Source: Bog-756 sp963741055 | GTDB lineage: Bacteria > Actinomycetota > Acidimicrobiia > Acidimicrobiales > RAAP-2 | Assembly: GCA_963741055.1 (NCBI GenBank) | Contig: CAVUGU010000021.1 | Span: 1-64,000, forward strand | Length of the DNA stretch: 64,000 nt | Reading direction: 5' to 3' | Shown here: positions 18,742-27,590 of the stretch, one piece after another | Layout: the number at the start of each line of letters is the position of its first letter | Position numbering within the stretch: position 1 is the first letter of the stretch | The notes under the pieces: generated by a model | Told to the model about the DNA's origin: nothing | Database searches by the model: none | Seen by the model: only the letters and a program-made list of their open reading frames with translations | Translations under genes and position numbers: made by a program

Positions 18742-19700
18742 GGCCAGAGCCGGGCGCGGACCGCCTGGCCCCAATGCTCCGGGTCGAGCCCGTGCCGGTC
18801 GAGCAGGGCGAGGGTGATCCGGTCCACGCCGAAGCCGAAGCACGAGGTGTGGGCGACCTCGCCGTCGTGGGTCTCGATGCCGAAGGGACGGGCGAAGTGG
18901 TCGAGGTGGCGGTTCGACGAGGAGATCGCCGTCGGCCGCCCCGACTGGAAGACGGGGGTGACCAGTTCGAACTTGAGCTCCTCGTTGCGCTGGTTTGCCG
19001 CCAGCATCCGGCCGGGCCGCCCGAAGAACGGGTCGTTGGCGACGACCGACGTGATCGGCAGGCCGAGTCCCGACAGCGTGTCGAGACCCCGATCGATCCA
19101 CCGGTCGCGGTGGTCGCGCGCGCCGTCCGGGGTGCCGAGGTAGACGTAGTCGTGCTGCCGGAACGCCTGCATCCGGAAGGGGTCGGTGCTCGGTTCGTGC
19201 CGGAAGCAGTACCCGTAGACCTCGACCCGGCGACCTCCTTCGGGGAGCACCCCCGGCATGGTCGGGTAGAGCGGATGGCACACCGCGGGACAGAGCACCA
19301 TGTCGGTCGTCTCGAGCAGTGGTCCGCGGTCCTGATGGGCCTCGGTCCGGGCGAGCAGCTCCTCGTGGGCGCGCTCGTCCCCCCGGAAGGTGTGGATCGA
19401 GCCCATCTGATCGGGGAACGACTCGAGGTAGCCGTTCCGCTCGAAGGTCGCCCACGGCATGATCGGTGGGAACCGAACCGAGGAGGCCGACTCGTCGGCG
19501 CCGACCCGGAGCACCAGTGAGTCGACGGCCTCGGCGATCGATTCGTAGCGGGCGGAGCGCCCGTAGACGCCGTCGACACCGGTCGCGACGAGCACACCCT
19601 CGGCGAGAAGGCCCGCCCGGAACTCGTCCCAAGGCTGGTCGGGTCGATCCGGCCCGGTCCCGGCCGCCTCGCCCGCGGTACCGGCGACCAAGGCGCTCAC
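18738..19700 (-). CDS. Amino acid:[carrier protein] ligase (class II aaRS homologue)
   Basis: 320 residues, too short for an aminoacyl-tRNA synthetase because the tRNA-binding domain is absent. The catalytic core resembles archaeal-type seryl-tRNA synthetase: TDMVLCPAVCHPLYP, motif 2 in YGYCFRHEPSTDPFRMQAF and motif 3 in CFGFGVDRITLALLDRHG. Cys in LCPAVC, Glu in RHEPS and Cys in AHTSCFG are candidates for the three zinc ligands that bind the amino group in this family. Characterised homologues from Bradyrhizobium activate small amino acids such as glycine or alanine and attach them to the phosphopantetheine of a dedicated carrier protein. Such a carrier is encoded two genes upstream. GTG 19700 overlaps the dehydrogenase stop. 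Confidence 0.9.
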   Translation of the reverse strand: MSALVAGTAGEAAGTGPDRPDQPWDEFRAGLLAEGVLVATGVDGVYGRSARYESIAEAVDSLVLRVGADESASSVRFPPIMPWATFERNGYLESFPDQMGSIHTFRGDERAHEELLARTEAHQDRGPLLETTDMVLCPAVCHPLYPTMPGVLPEGGRRVEVYGYCFRHEPSTDPFRMQAFRQHDYVYLGTPDGARDHRDRWIDRGLDTLSGLGLPITSVVANDPFFGRPGRMLAANQRNEELKFELVTPVFQSGRPTAISSSNRHLDHFARPFGIETHDGEVAHTSCFGFGVDRITLALLDRHGLDPEHWGQAVRARLWP

Positions 19701-20878
19701 TCGCCCCGGTGGACGAGGAGGAGCTGCGCGTTGTTGCCCATGATCCGATCGTTGTTGACCATCAGGGCCGCGCCCATCGCGTCGCGCAGGTGGCGTCCGA
19801 GGCAGTAGGGGCTCTCCAACAGGTACGAGGCGAGCCCACAGATCAACATGCACTCGCGGACGACGTCGACCACGAGCGTCGAAGAGGAGACCTTGAGCGA
19901 GTTCATCGCGACGGCGAAGCCGACCGACGAGAGCTGATCGGGGTCGTCCTGCACCGATTCGTAGCGGGCGACCGCCCCACCCAGGAGGTCGGCGAAGCTC
20001 TGGTACACCGAAGTGACCTCCGCCAGCCGTGACGCAGCGGTGGGCGTCGTGCCGGGATGCTTCCTCGCCTCGCCCTGCACGTAGCGCCGGGCCCGGTCGA
20101 TGGCGGCCGTCGCGATGCCGAGCCACACCGAGCTCCAGAGGATGTGGCTCACCGGCAGCATGGTCTGGGACGAGATGTCGCCGTAGGGATCGTCGAGGAT
20201 CGCACCCGCCTCGCCGGTCGCCCGGAGCACGAACCCGGGGCTCGCCGTGCCCCGGAACCCGAGCGCGTTCCACTCGCCGGTCTGCTCGAGCTCGAGACCC
20301 GGCGGCGTGCAGAGCACCAGCACCTGGTCGCTCGGAGGACTGTCCTCGCCCCGGCGCGCGGTCGCGAGCACCGCGTCGGCGAAGGCGCCGTAGGAGATGA
20401 CCGGCGCCTGCTTCTCGAGGCGGAAGCCGCTCGCGGTCGGCTCGACCGCGCAGACGCTTCGGCGGACGTCGCCGCCGGTGCCGATCTCGGTCGTCGCGGA
20501 CGCGAGGAGGTACTGCTTCTCGACCAGCTCACCGAGGTAGCGGTGCACCAATTCGCTCCGGCCGTGGCGGACCAGGCAGGCCACCTGGATGTGGTGCATC
20601 GCGACCACCATCGCGGTCGAGGCACACCGCCGGCCGAGCGAGATCACTCCCTCCGAGAGGTGCCCGATGGTGGCGCCCGTCCCACCCTGCGCACGGGGGA
20701 CGAGGGCCGAGAGGAGTCTCGACTCGCGCAGCGCGTCGATCGACTCGGTGGGAAAGCGCGAGTCGGTGTCCACCTCGTCGGCGAGCGGCTCGGCCACCCG
20801 CACGGCGATCTCGGCCATGGCGGCGACCAGCTGGTCCGAGTCAGGTGCGGCGGGGACCGGGATGGCGGTGTGGGTCAT
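19697..20878 (-). CDS. Acyl-CoA dehydrogenase-like flavoprotein
   Basis: 393 residues with the acyl-CoA dehydrogenase layout: helical N domain (ESIDALRESRLLSALVP, QGGTGATIGHLSEG), middle beta domain (LLASATTEIGTGGDVR, then GFRGTASPGFVLR) and C-terminal four-helix domain. The usual catalytic-base position is not obvious. In this genomic setting the substrate is more likely an acyl or aminoacyl group on the carrier protein than a CoA ester, but that is inference from neighbours. Its ATG overlaps the carrier-protein stop as ATGA at 20875-20878, indicating coupled translation. Confidence 0.88.
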   Translation of the reverse strand: MTHTAIPVPAAPDSDQLVAAMAEIAVRVAEPLADEVDTDSRFPTESIDALRESRLLSALVPRAQGGTGATIGHLSEGVISLGRRCASTAMVVAMHHIQVACLVRHGRSELVHRYLGELVEKQYLLASATTEIGTGGDVRRSVCAVEPTASGFRLEKQAPVISYGAFADAVLATARRGEDSPPSDQVLVLCTPPGLELEQTGEWNALGFRGTASPGFVLRATGEAGAILDDPYGDISSQTMLPVSHILWSSVWLGIATAAIDRARRYVQGEARKHPGTTPTAASRLAEVTSVYQSFADLLGGAVARYESVQDDPDQLSSVGFAVAMNSLKVSSSTLVVDVVRECMLICGLASYLLESPYCLGRHLRDAMGAALMVNNDRIMGNNAQLLLVHRGE

Positions 20879-21126
20879 CGCCGCCTCACGCCGCCTGCAT
20901 CTCGAGCACGCTGGATCCGGATGGCCGCGATCGACTCGAAGGTCGACTTCTTCAGCATCTCCTCGGCGAACTCGATGTCGAAGGCGTCCTCCAGCGCCAG
21001 CATCACGTTGACGCTCGCGTGCGAGGTCATGCCCGCGCCGAACAGGTCGGTGTTGTCGTCGATCGACCCGACGTCCACCGCCAGGCGTCCGTACTCGGCG
21101 AGAACCTCGCGGATCGTGTCGTCCAT
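20875..21126 (-). CDS. Acyl/aminoacyl carrier protein
   Basis: 83 residues, mostly helical. The phosphopantetheine attachment serine is in DLFGAGMTSHASVNVMLALE: the usual DSL is replaced by TSH, as in the carrier proteins that accompany amino acid:[carrier protein] ligases. The C terminus is basic (RIQRARDAGGVRRR), unlike the acidic fatty-acid ACP. It is expected to receive 4'-phosphopantetheine from the adjacent transferase and then an amino acid from the ligase. The ATG at 21126 lies 2 bp from the transferase stop. Confidence 0.9.
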   Translation of the reverse strand: MDDTIREVLAEYGRLAVDVGSIDDNTDLFGAGMTSHASVNVMLALEDAFDIEFAEEMLKKSTFESIAAIRIQRARDAGGVRRR

Positions 21127-21128
21127 GC

Positions 21129-21635
21129 TCACCCCTCCCCCTCGTTGCCGACCTGGCACGCTGCGGCGGCCACCGCGGCAGCGACGGCCGGCTCGTGCGA
21201 GAGGCTGACCGCGACGTCGGTGATGCCGGCCCGGGCGGCGAGATCCGCGGCCCGCCCGGTGAGCCGCACCTCGCACCACCCGGCGTCGGCGTGGTGCACC
21301 TCGATCGAACGCCACTCGGGGCGGGCGCCGACCGGACGGAGCACCTTCAGCACCGCCTCCTTCGCGGCAAAGCGCGCCGCCAGCGACTCGGGCGCATAGC
21401 CGTCGTCTGCGCCGCTGCGACAGGAGGCCAGCTCGTGAGGCGTGAAGACCCGCTCCAAGTACCGGTGCCCGTGTGCGTCCACCGACTCGGCGACCTCGGC
21501 GACCGCGACGACGTCGACGCCCACCCGGATCGAGGATGCGCACCAACTGGTGGCGAGATCCGCCGCCAGGCGCGTCCCGAGCGCCCGGAGCGAACCGGCG
21601 GCCACGCCGTCGATCACGGGGACGTTCGAATTCAT
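21129..21635 (-). CDS. Holo-ACP synthase-type 4'-phosphopantetheinyl transferase
   Basis: 168 residues. The AcpS signature is present: VGVDVVAVAEVAESV with the metal-binding Asp, FTPHELASC, and LAARFAAKEAVLKVLRP with the second acidic ligand and catalytic Lys. An N-terminal extension of about 37 residues precedes the domain; ATG 21635 is chosen because it makes a 4-bp ATGA overlap with the upstream glycosyltransferase. The function is transfer of phosphopantetheine from CoA to the carrier protein serine. A dedicated enzyme inside the cassette implies that the carrier is not served by the housekeeping AcpS. Confidence 0.9.
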   Translation of the reverse strand: MNSNVPVIDGVAAGSLRALGTRLAADLATSWCASSIRVGVDVVAVAEVAESVDAHGHRYLERVFTPHELASCRSGADDGYAPESLAARFAAKEAVLKVLRPVGARPEWRSIEVHHADAGWCEVRLTGRAADLAARAGITDVAVSLSHEPAVAAAVAAAACQVGNEGEG

Positions 21636-22864
21636 CCGATCGATTCTCCCTGACTGACGGGGTGAACGCCACCGTCCACCGGGGTCTCCGCTGCGTTGCC
21701 GGCCTCCGGCGCGACCTCGGCGTAGATCTCGCGGTACCGCTCGGCCACCTGTGGCCAGTCGAACGCCGCCACCCGGGCCCGGCCCGCACCCGCGAGCGCG
21801 CCGCGACGCGCCGGTTCGTCCACCAGGGAGGCGAGCGCCCGGGTGAAGGCGGTGGCATCGAAGGGATCGACGAGGACACCGTCGACGCCGTCGGCGATCA
21901 ACTCGGGGGGCCCGCCGCGGTCGGTCGCCACCACCGCGGTGCCTGCCCGCCACGCTTCGAGGATCACGATGCCGAAGGGCTCGAGGCGGCTCGGCACGGC
22001 CAACAGCTCGGCGCCGGCCATCGCCCCCGCCACCTCCCCGCGGTCGAGACGCCCGACGAAGTGGACGTGCCCGGCGATCCCGAGCTCCGCCGCCCGGGCG
22101 CGCAGTCCCGGCAGGGCCGGCCCCTCGCCGGCGAGGACCACGTCCATGCGGTCGCGGTGCGCGGCGTCGAGGGCGGCGAAGGCGGCGAGCAACAGGTCGA
22201 ACCCCTTCTTCTCGACCACCCTGCCGAGCGCGAACAGGTAGGGCCTCCCGAGGCGGGCCAGGCTCGCCGGCACCGACGCCGACCCCTCCTCGGTCAGGTC
22301 GACGCCGTTCGGCACCACCCGGCCCGAGCCCCTGGTCAGGCCGAAGCGCGCGACGGCATCGGCGAGGGTGAACGACGAGCAGCCGGTGACCGCCTTCGCG
22401 CGCCGGAGCCCTCGACGGAGCGAGAACCGGAGCACCCGCGAGATCTCGAAGATGTCCGCGTCGTCCATGAGCGTCTCCCCCTGCAGCGTGATCACGAGGG
22501 GGATGCCGGTCAGGCGGGAGAGCGCGGTGGCGTACACACCGTTCGGCCCGAAGCACTGCACGTGGAGCACATCGGGGCGGAAGGCCGCTACCGCGCTGCG
22601 CAGCGAGACGAGCGTGTCGACGCCGGTGGTGGCCGAGCGCCGGATCGACGACCAGTTGGTGGCCGGCAGCGGCATCGGCAACCGGCGGACCACCAGGCCG
22701 TCGCGTATCTCGGCCGTCTCGGGGTCGCGAACGTCGGGTTGACCGGTCCATACCTCGACCTCGTCGCCGGCGGCGGTGAGGGCGAGCGCGAGGTGGCGGG
22801 TCAGCTCCTCGACACCTCCGAGTGCCGGTGGGTACGAGCTCGGGAGAAGGGTGATGCGGCTCAT
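21632..22864 (-). CDS. GT4 glycosyltransferase
   Basis: 410 residues, intact. N domain: LLPSSYPPALGGVEELTRHL (the GG loop of GT-B enzymes), DVLHVQCFGPNGVYATAL and PLVITLQGETLMDD. C domain: RVVPNGVDLTE, YLFALGRVVEKKGFDLLLAA, then VPSRLEPFGIVILEAWRAG with the paired donor-site glutamates. It is probably a retaining transferase that works on the growing lipid-linked oligosaccharide. It heads the coupled cassette with the phosphopantetheinyl transferase and may glycosylate a product that carries the activated amino acid. The sugar is unknown. Confidence 0.88.
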   Translation of the reverse strand: MSRITLLPSSYPPALGGVEELTRHLALALTAAGDEVEVWTGQPDVRDPETAEIRDGLVVRRLPMPLPATNWSSIRRSATTGVDTLVSLRSAVAAFRPDVLHVQCFGPNGVYATALSRLTGIPLVITLQGETLMDDADIFEISRVLRFSLRRGLRRAKAVTGCSSFTLADAVARFGLTRGSGRVVPNGVDLTEEGSASVPASLARLGRPYLFALGRVVEKKGFDLLLAAFAALDAAHRDRMDVVLAGEGPALPGLRARAAELGIAGHVHFVGRLDRGEVAGAMAGAELLAVPSRLEPFGIVILEAWRAGTAVVATDRGGPPELIADGVDGVLVDPFDATAFTRALASLVDEPARRGALAGAGRARVAAFDWPQVAERYREIYAEVAPEAGNAAETPVDGGVHPVSQGESIG

Positions 22865-22958
22865 GGGGATCGGCCGGCCCGGGATCTGGGCGGGTTGGCG
22901 GCCGTCAGCCCACCGAACGGTAACAGCAGGGATGCTCGCGTCGTACGCACGGCATCGC

Positions 22959-24030
22959 CTACGGGATGCTCGGATTCAGCCACGGCTCGATGGCGGTGAG
23001 CACGGCGCCGCTCGGCTCAGGGGCGACTTGACTCCAGTCGCCCACTCCCGGGGACCAGTAGTTGGAGAAGGTCGCTGCGTACCAGCCGGAGAGGAAATTC
23101 TGCTCGGCGCAGTCGCAGTTGGGTGCCCAGCTGGCCGGATGGATGCCGAGGATGTTCTCGATCTGGGCCTCACCGCCCTCGGGCTCGACGGCCGCGGCGT
23201 CGACCTCGTGGGCGATCTCGAAGGCGATGATCCCCGCCAGCTGCGACGCCGTCTCCCCCGGATAGACGTAGAGGGTGGAGGTCCCGCCGGTCTGGCCCCA
23301 GGTGAACTGGGTGTTCCCGTAGAACCCGGGCGAGGGCGCGTCACTGATGGGCTGGAACTGGATCGAGTAGCCGGGGATCGACTGCCACGGGTAGCGGACC
23401 AGGGCGAGTGCCTGAGCACCGAGCTGTGTGGGGGTGGGTGCCGCCGACGGTGCCGGCGCGGGCGCAGCCGTCGTCGGTGTCGTGGTGGCCGGCGGAGCGG
23501 CCGGAGCCGCCGCGGCGGGCGCGGCGGGCGTGGCGGTCAACGGTGGTGCGCTCGTCGAAGGTTGGGGCGTCGAAGGTGCGACGGTGCGACGGAGTGCGCA
23601 GGGCGCGCGGCGAGGTGGTGGGCGATCCGGTGGGCGCGACGGCCGACCTCGACGCGGTCGTCTTCTCGAGGGGTGGTTGCGTGCGGCGCCGGCCCACCCC
23701 CCGGCAGGATCAAGGTGGCGATCACCAGGACGAGCGCGGCCGCGGCGACGAGCACCTCGAGGCGGAGCATCGAGCGCCGCTGGCCGAACGAGGCCCGCCG
23801 GATGCGAGCGACGAATCCCGAACCGCCGGCGCTCGGGACCGATGTACGCCTCGGAGAAGACGAGGTTCTGCTCGTCGAGGTCGGCGAGGAGCCCGGCGTC
23901 GGCCGGATCGATCTCCGGCAGCTCGTCGTCGAGGGACGGCACGGGCAACGGGAAGGGGTGCCCATTCGGGTGTGTCGACGTCCTCGGTGACGACACCGGA
24001 CAGCGGGTATTCGCTCCCCTCCTCTCCCAT
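22959..24030 (-). CDS. Membrane-anchored extracytoplasmic protein with metallopeptidase-like domain (frameshifts)
   Basis: Joined from three or four frame segments (switches near 23950, 23820 and 23550). N terminus MGEEGSEYPLSGVVTEDVD, an acidic cytoplasmic domain with LLADLDEQNLVFSEAYIG, one membrane helix (LEVLVAAAALVLVIATLILP), an Ala/Pro/Thr-rich linker, then a globular C domain: LALVRYPWQSIPGYSIQF, LYVYPGETASQLAGIIAF, EIAHEVDAAAV, CDCAEQNFLSGWYA. The AFEIAHEVD helix looks like the HExxH-D helix of bacterial neutral zinc peptidases with the first His replaced by Phe, so catalysis is doubtful. It shares a juxtamembrane motif with its upstream neighbour. The function is unknown. Confidence 0.6.
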
Positions 24031-24136
24031 ACCGTGTGATCGGCACGATCCCGCAGCGACTGAAGCTGGTCCCGGGCCGGCCCACGGAGAGGGGTCACCA
24101 CGCGTTCGTGCAGTTCAGCTGCGTGCCGGACCGCGC

Positions 24137-24724
24137 TCACCGACCGATCGGCGTGCCGCCCGGGCCGCGGCGCGTGCCGCCCTCGCGGTACGCCGGAGCG
24201 CCGCCGACGGTCGCGTGCACGTCGACGACGACGCGACGGCGGCGAGCGTGTGGCACCGGCCCGACCCGATCCGCTGAGCAGCCGGGGAGCTCGGCTTCGC
24301 TTCGGGGCCGGCCAGCGCCCGAGCGGCGCGGTCGCCGACGCGATCGACTTGGGGCGAAGCCAGCGGGGACCCGGCGACCGACGGGCGATGGAGCGCTCGG
24401 AGAGCCGGTTACGTCGGCGGAGCCGACCGTGCGTTGGGTGAGGGCGAGGGTGAGCGCCACCGCCAGTGCGGCGGACACCAGCGCGACCAGCGTTGCCCGG
24501 ACGAGCGAGATGGGGTGACGCTCCCGGTACCGCGGGTCGGTACCGACGTAGTGCGCGGTGATGACCAGGTGCGGGTCGTAGAGGTCCGCGACGAGCTCCC
24601 TCGGTACGACGACCTCCGCCAGATCGGGCACCTCGAACGCGCCGAGGGAGCGCGACCTCTGCGATGCCGCGACGAAGGCGGTGTCTCGGAGGGAGGGCCG
24701 TCCGCGGCCCACGGCGGAACGCAC
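24137..24724 (-). CDS. Single-pass membrane protein with conserved juxtamembrane motif
   Basis: 195 residues as read. A cytoplasmic domain (FEVPDLAEVVVPRELVADL, then HLVITAHYVGTDPRYRERHP) leads into a membrane helix (LVRATLVALVSAALAVALTL). The remaining C-terminal part is Arg/Pro/Ser rich and may be out of frame, because the adjacent frame also stays open. The ADLxxxxLVxxxxYxG pattern before the helix repeats in the next gene (22959-24030). GTG 24724 is only a tentative start. It lies 75 bp from the GT4 stop in the same leftward run, so it is likely part of the glycan operon. No known family was recognised. Confidence 0.55.
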   Translation of the reverse strand: MRSAVGRGRPSLRDTAFVAASQRSRSLGAFEVPDLAEVVVPRELVADLYDPHLVITAHYVGTDPRYRERHPISLVRATLVALVSAALAVALTLALTQRTVGSADVTGSPSAPSPVGRRVPAGFAPSRSRRRPRRSGAGRPRSEAELPGCSADRVGPVPHARRRRVVVDVHATVGGAPAYREGGTRRGPGGTPIGR

Positions 24725-24799
24725 TCCGGTGTTGTCGGCGCGTCGCCGGCCCGGCTGAAGGAGCGGCGCGGAGGGCCTGCCTGCGCCCTCACCCTCCGA

Positions 24800-25853
24800 T
24801 CAGACCCGAAGCCCGAGCGAGCGGTAGAGCTCTGCGGTGGCCCCGGCGGTCTTCGACCAGCTGAGCGGGCGTACCCGTTCCTGGCCTCGCGCACCGAGCT
24901 CGGCCAGCTCTTCGGGGTCGGCGAGAAGACGGCGCAGGGTGGCGGCCAGACCCTCGACGTCGCCGGGTCGGAAGGTGGCCACCGCGTCCTCGGCGACCTC
25001 GGTCACCGCCGGGACGGGGGTGCTGACCACCGCGGCGCCGCACGCCATCGCCTCGATCGGCGGGAGCCCGAACCCCTCGTACCGAGAGGCGTAGCCCACA
25101 ATCGTGGCCGCGCCATAGAGACCGGGGAGGTCCGAGGCCGGCACTTGGCCGACCGCCGACACGCCTTCCGGGGCGCGATGGCCCCACAGGCCGCGACCGG
25201 TCACCACCAGCGGCACCGAGGCCAGGCGACACGCCTCGGCGAGGGTGCCCACGTCTTTGCGCGGCTCGATGTTGCCGACGTGGAGCACGAACCGTTCGGG
25301 CAGCCGGTAGCGGTCACGGACCCGGTCGATCTCGGTCCGGCCCGGTGGTGAGAGCTCGGACGGCGGGGGCCGAGTGGACGACCGTGGCCTCTCTGCCGAG
25401 GAGGGCGCGCACCCGCTCGGCGGTGAAGGCGGACACCGCGACGACCGCGTCGGCACGGCGCAGCGCATGACGCACCAGCATGCGCTCGCCGATCGCCCGC
25501 TGTCGGGGGAACGCCCACGGGACGTCGAAGACGGCCAGATCGTGGACGGTGGAGACGGTGAGCGTCCGGCCGGTCCAGGGCAGGTCGACGTCGAGCCCGT
25601 GCACGAGTGCGGCCGGGCCGAAGCCGAGTGCTCCCGCCGCGGCACGCCGGGCGCCCCTCGAGGCACCCTTGACCAGGGGGATGACCCCCGACGGCAGCTC
25701 GCCGACGCCCTCGGGTTGGACCGCGGCTACGAGCTCTGCGTCGACCTCGGAGCCGATCGCACCGAGCAATCCGCGGATATAGCTCGACACCCCGTCGGGC
25801 GACGCGGTGAGCGGGAGCGCATTGAAGACCAGACGTGGACAGGGATCGCTCAA
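24800..25853 (-). CDS. GT4 glycosyltransferase (frameshift near 25370)
   Basis: About 350 residues. N part: LVFNALPLTASPDGVSSYIR, LVHGLDVDLPW, TVSTVHDLAVFDVPWAFP and RRADAVVAVSAFTAERVRAL. C part in another frame: YRLPERFVLHVGNIEPRKDV, VPLVVTGRGLWG and YASRYEGFGLPPIEAMACG with the donor-site glutamates. One base is extra or missing in the G-rich run near 25365-25375. The start TTG 25853 overlaps the polymerase stop (TTGA). The HDL and GNIEPRKN motifs are typical of mannosyl- and rhamnosyltransferases in O-antigen and exopolysaccharide clusters. Confidence 0.82.
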
Positions 25854-27371
25854 CCGTTCGCGAGCGTCGCGGGGGCGACGGCGGACCACTCGGTGTGCTC
25901 GGTGTGCTTGGTCCGCGCCGCCATCCTGGTCGTCGCCGAAGCCGCCATGCGACGTGCCGCCCCGACCTTGTCTCGCGTGCGGTCCGGTGCCCGGGCGGGC
26001 GGAAAGCCGATGATGGTGTCGCGGACGACGTCGACAGCGGTCGGATCGCCCGCGACGGGATCCCCCCGGAGCCGGGCGAGGTCGGTGATGCCGAGGCAGA
26101 CGCCGGCGACGAGGAAGGGCGCAATGGTCTGGGCGCCGATCCAGAAGGTGTCGAACAGACCTCCGACGTAATGCGCCAACAGGATCACCAGACCGAGGGT
26201 GCCGATGGAGGCCGGCAGCCGGAACAGGGTCCGCAGGGTCGCGTAGACCAGGTAGAGGAAGGCGAGCGAGCCCACGATGCCGGTCGAGACCAGGTTGTCG
26301 ACGAAGACATTGGGTGGGGCCGTGACGCTCACGTACTGCGGGAGGTTGTAGAACCGCATGCCGAGGCCGAGGATCGGGCTGAGATGAAAGACGTGCAGCG
26401 CGGCTCCGATCTGCCCGAACCTGATCGAAACCGAGTTGAACTTGGCGTCGGTCCGCGCCGCATACGAGAAGCTGTAGTACAGCGCGACGATGACCGGGAT
26501 GGCCCCGGCGAGGATCATCTTCGACCGACGCCGCACCTCGGGGTTGAGCAGCACCGCGATCGCCAGCGCAAGAAACAGAAGGATCAGCGACTGCCGGGAT
26601 TGGGACGCGAGCAGGCCGCCGACACAGAGGTACTTCTCGATGCGCGCCTCGGTCTTCCCGAGCCCCGACCACTCCGGACGGATCTGGGCGATCACGATCG
26701 CGACCCAGAGGATGGCTCCGATGGTGTTCTTCTGATAGACGCTCCACTGGGCCGGTTGGAAGTGCATCTTCACCGCGTGCTCCATCGCGATGACCGCGAG
26801 GACGGCCGAGCCGGCGAGGAACAGCCGGAACGCCTGACGGGTGCGCCCGTTGGTGGCCACCACCCATCCGACGAGCACACTGCCGGCCACATAGGAGAGC
26901 CGGTGGAACCACTCGATGACGTTGTAGCGATTGGGGTGGTCGACCACCACGAGGACCAGGACCGCTTGGTACCAGACGATGCCCCAGAGGAACTGCTTGA
27001 GGAACCGGGCGTCCTTCCAGCGGATGTGGAAGAGGCTGACCAAGCCGCCCACGAAGACGAGAAGGTCGGCGACGCTCAGGTTGGTGCTCGCACCGCCCAC
27101 TCGCTGGACCAGGATGGAGGCCGGCAGCACGATGACACAGAGCAGGATCGGGTCGGCGACGAAGATGCCGGCCACGAGCACCAGGCCCCCGACGGCGAGG
27201 CCGATCTTCGGCGTGGCCCGCCACCGTGGCCCCGACCACTGCCGCCACCGCCACCACCGCCAACCAGACGAGAAGGCCGCTCGCCACTCGCCGTCGCCCG
27301 CCGGGCGATCGCAGCTGCGCGCGTACCTGGTCGACGCGGTCGAGTCCGCGGGTTCGAAGGGCACTCATCAT
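25850..27371 (-). CDS. O-antigen ligase/Wzy-like polymerase (frameshift near 27220)
   Basis: About 506 residues with roughly ten to twelve hydrophobic helices. After a basic N-terminal segment and a first helix (VASGLLVWLAVVAVAAVVG), the frame changes near 27215-27230 and continues with IGLAVGGLVLVAGIFVADP. A large periplasmic loop with HVFHLSPILGLGMRFYNLP and NVFVDNLVSTGIVGSLAFLY matches the Wzy/WaaL (Wzy_C) pattern, where a conserved Arg and His act on the lipid-linked donor. It is expected to polymerise or ligate repeat units on the outer face of the membrane. It is the first gene of the long leftward run. Confidence 0.82.
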
Positions 27372-27590
27372 CGTGATCTGGTCGGGCTCTTGCTCATCTG
27401 ACCTCGGCGGCGTCCGCTACCGCGGAAAGAAAAGCGTACCCTCCACGACTTGCACGATCGCGGTCCCGTCATTCGATCTCAAGCTCGACGGCTCCTGTGT
27501 CGACGGTAGTAACCACCCCACCCTCCGGCGGCCGGGCCGGCAGGCCGGCGCTGCAAACACGCATCATGGAGCGGGTATCGAGGAACGGAC

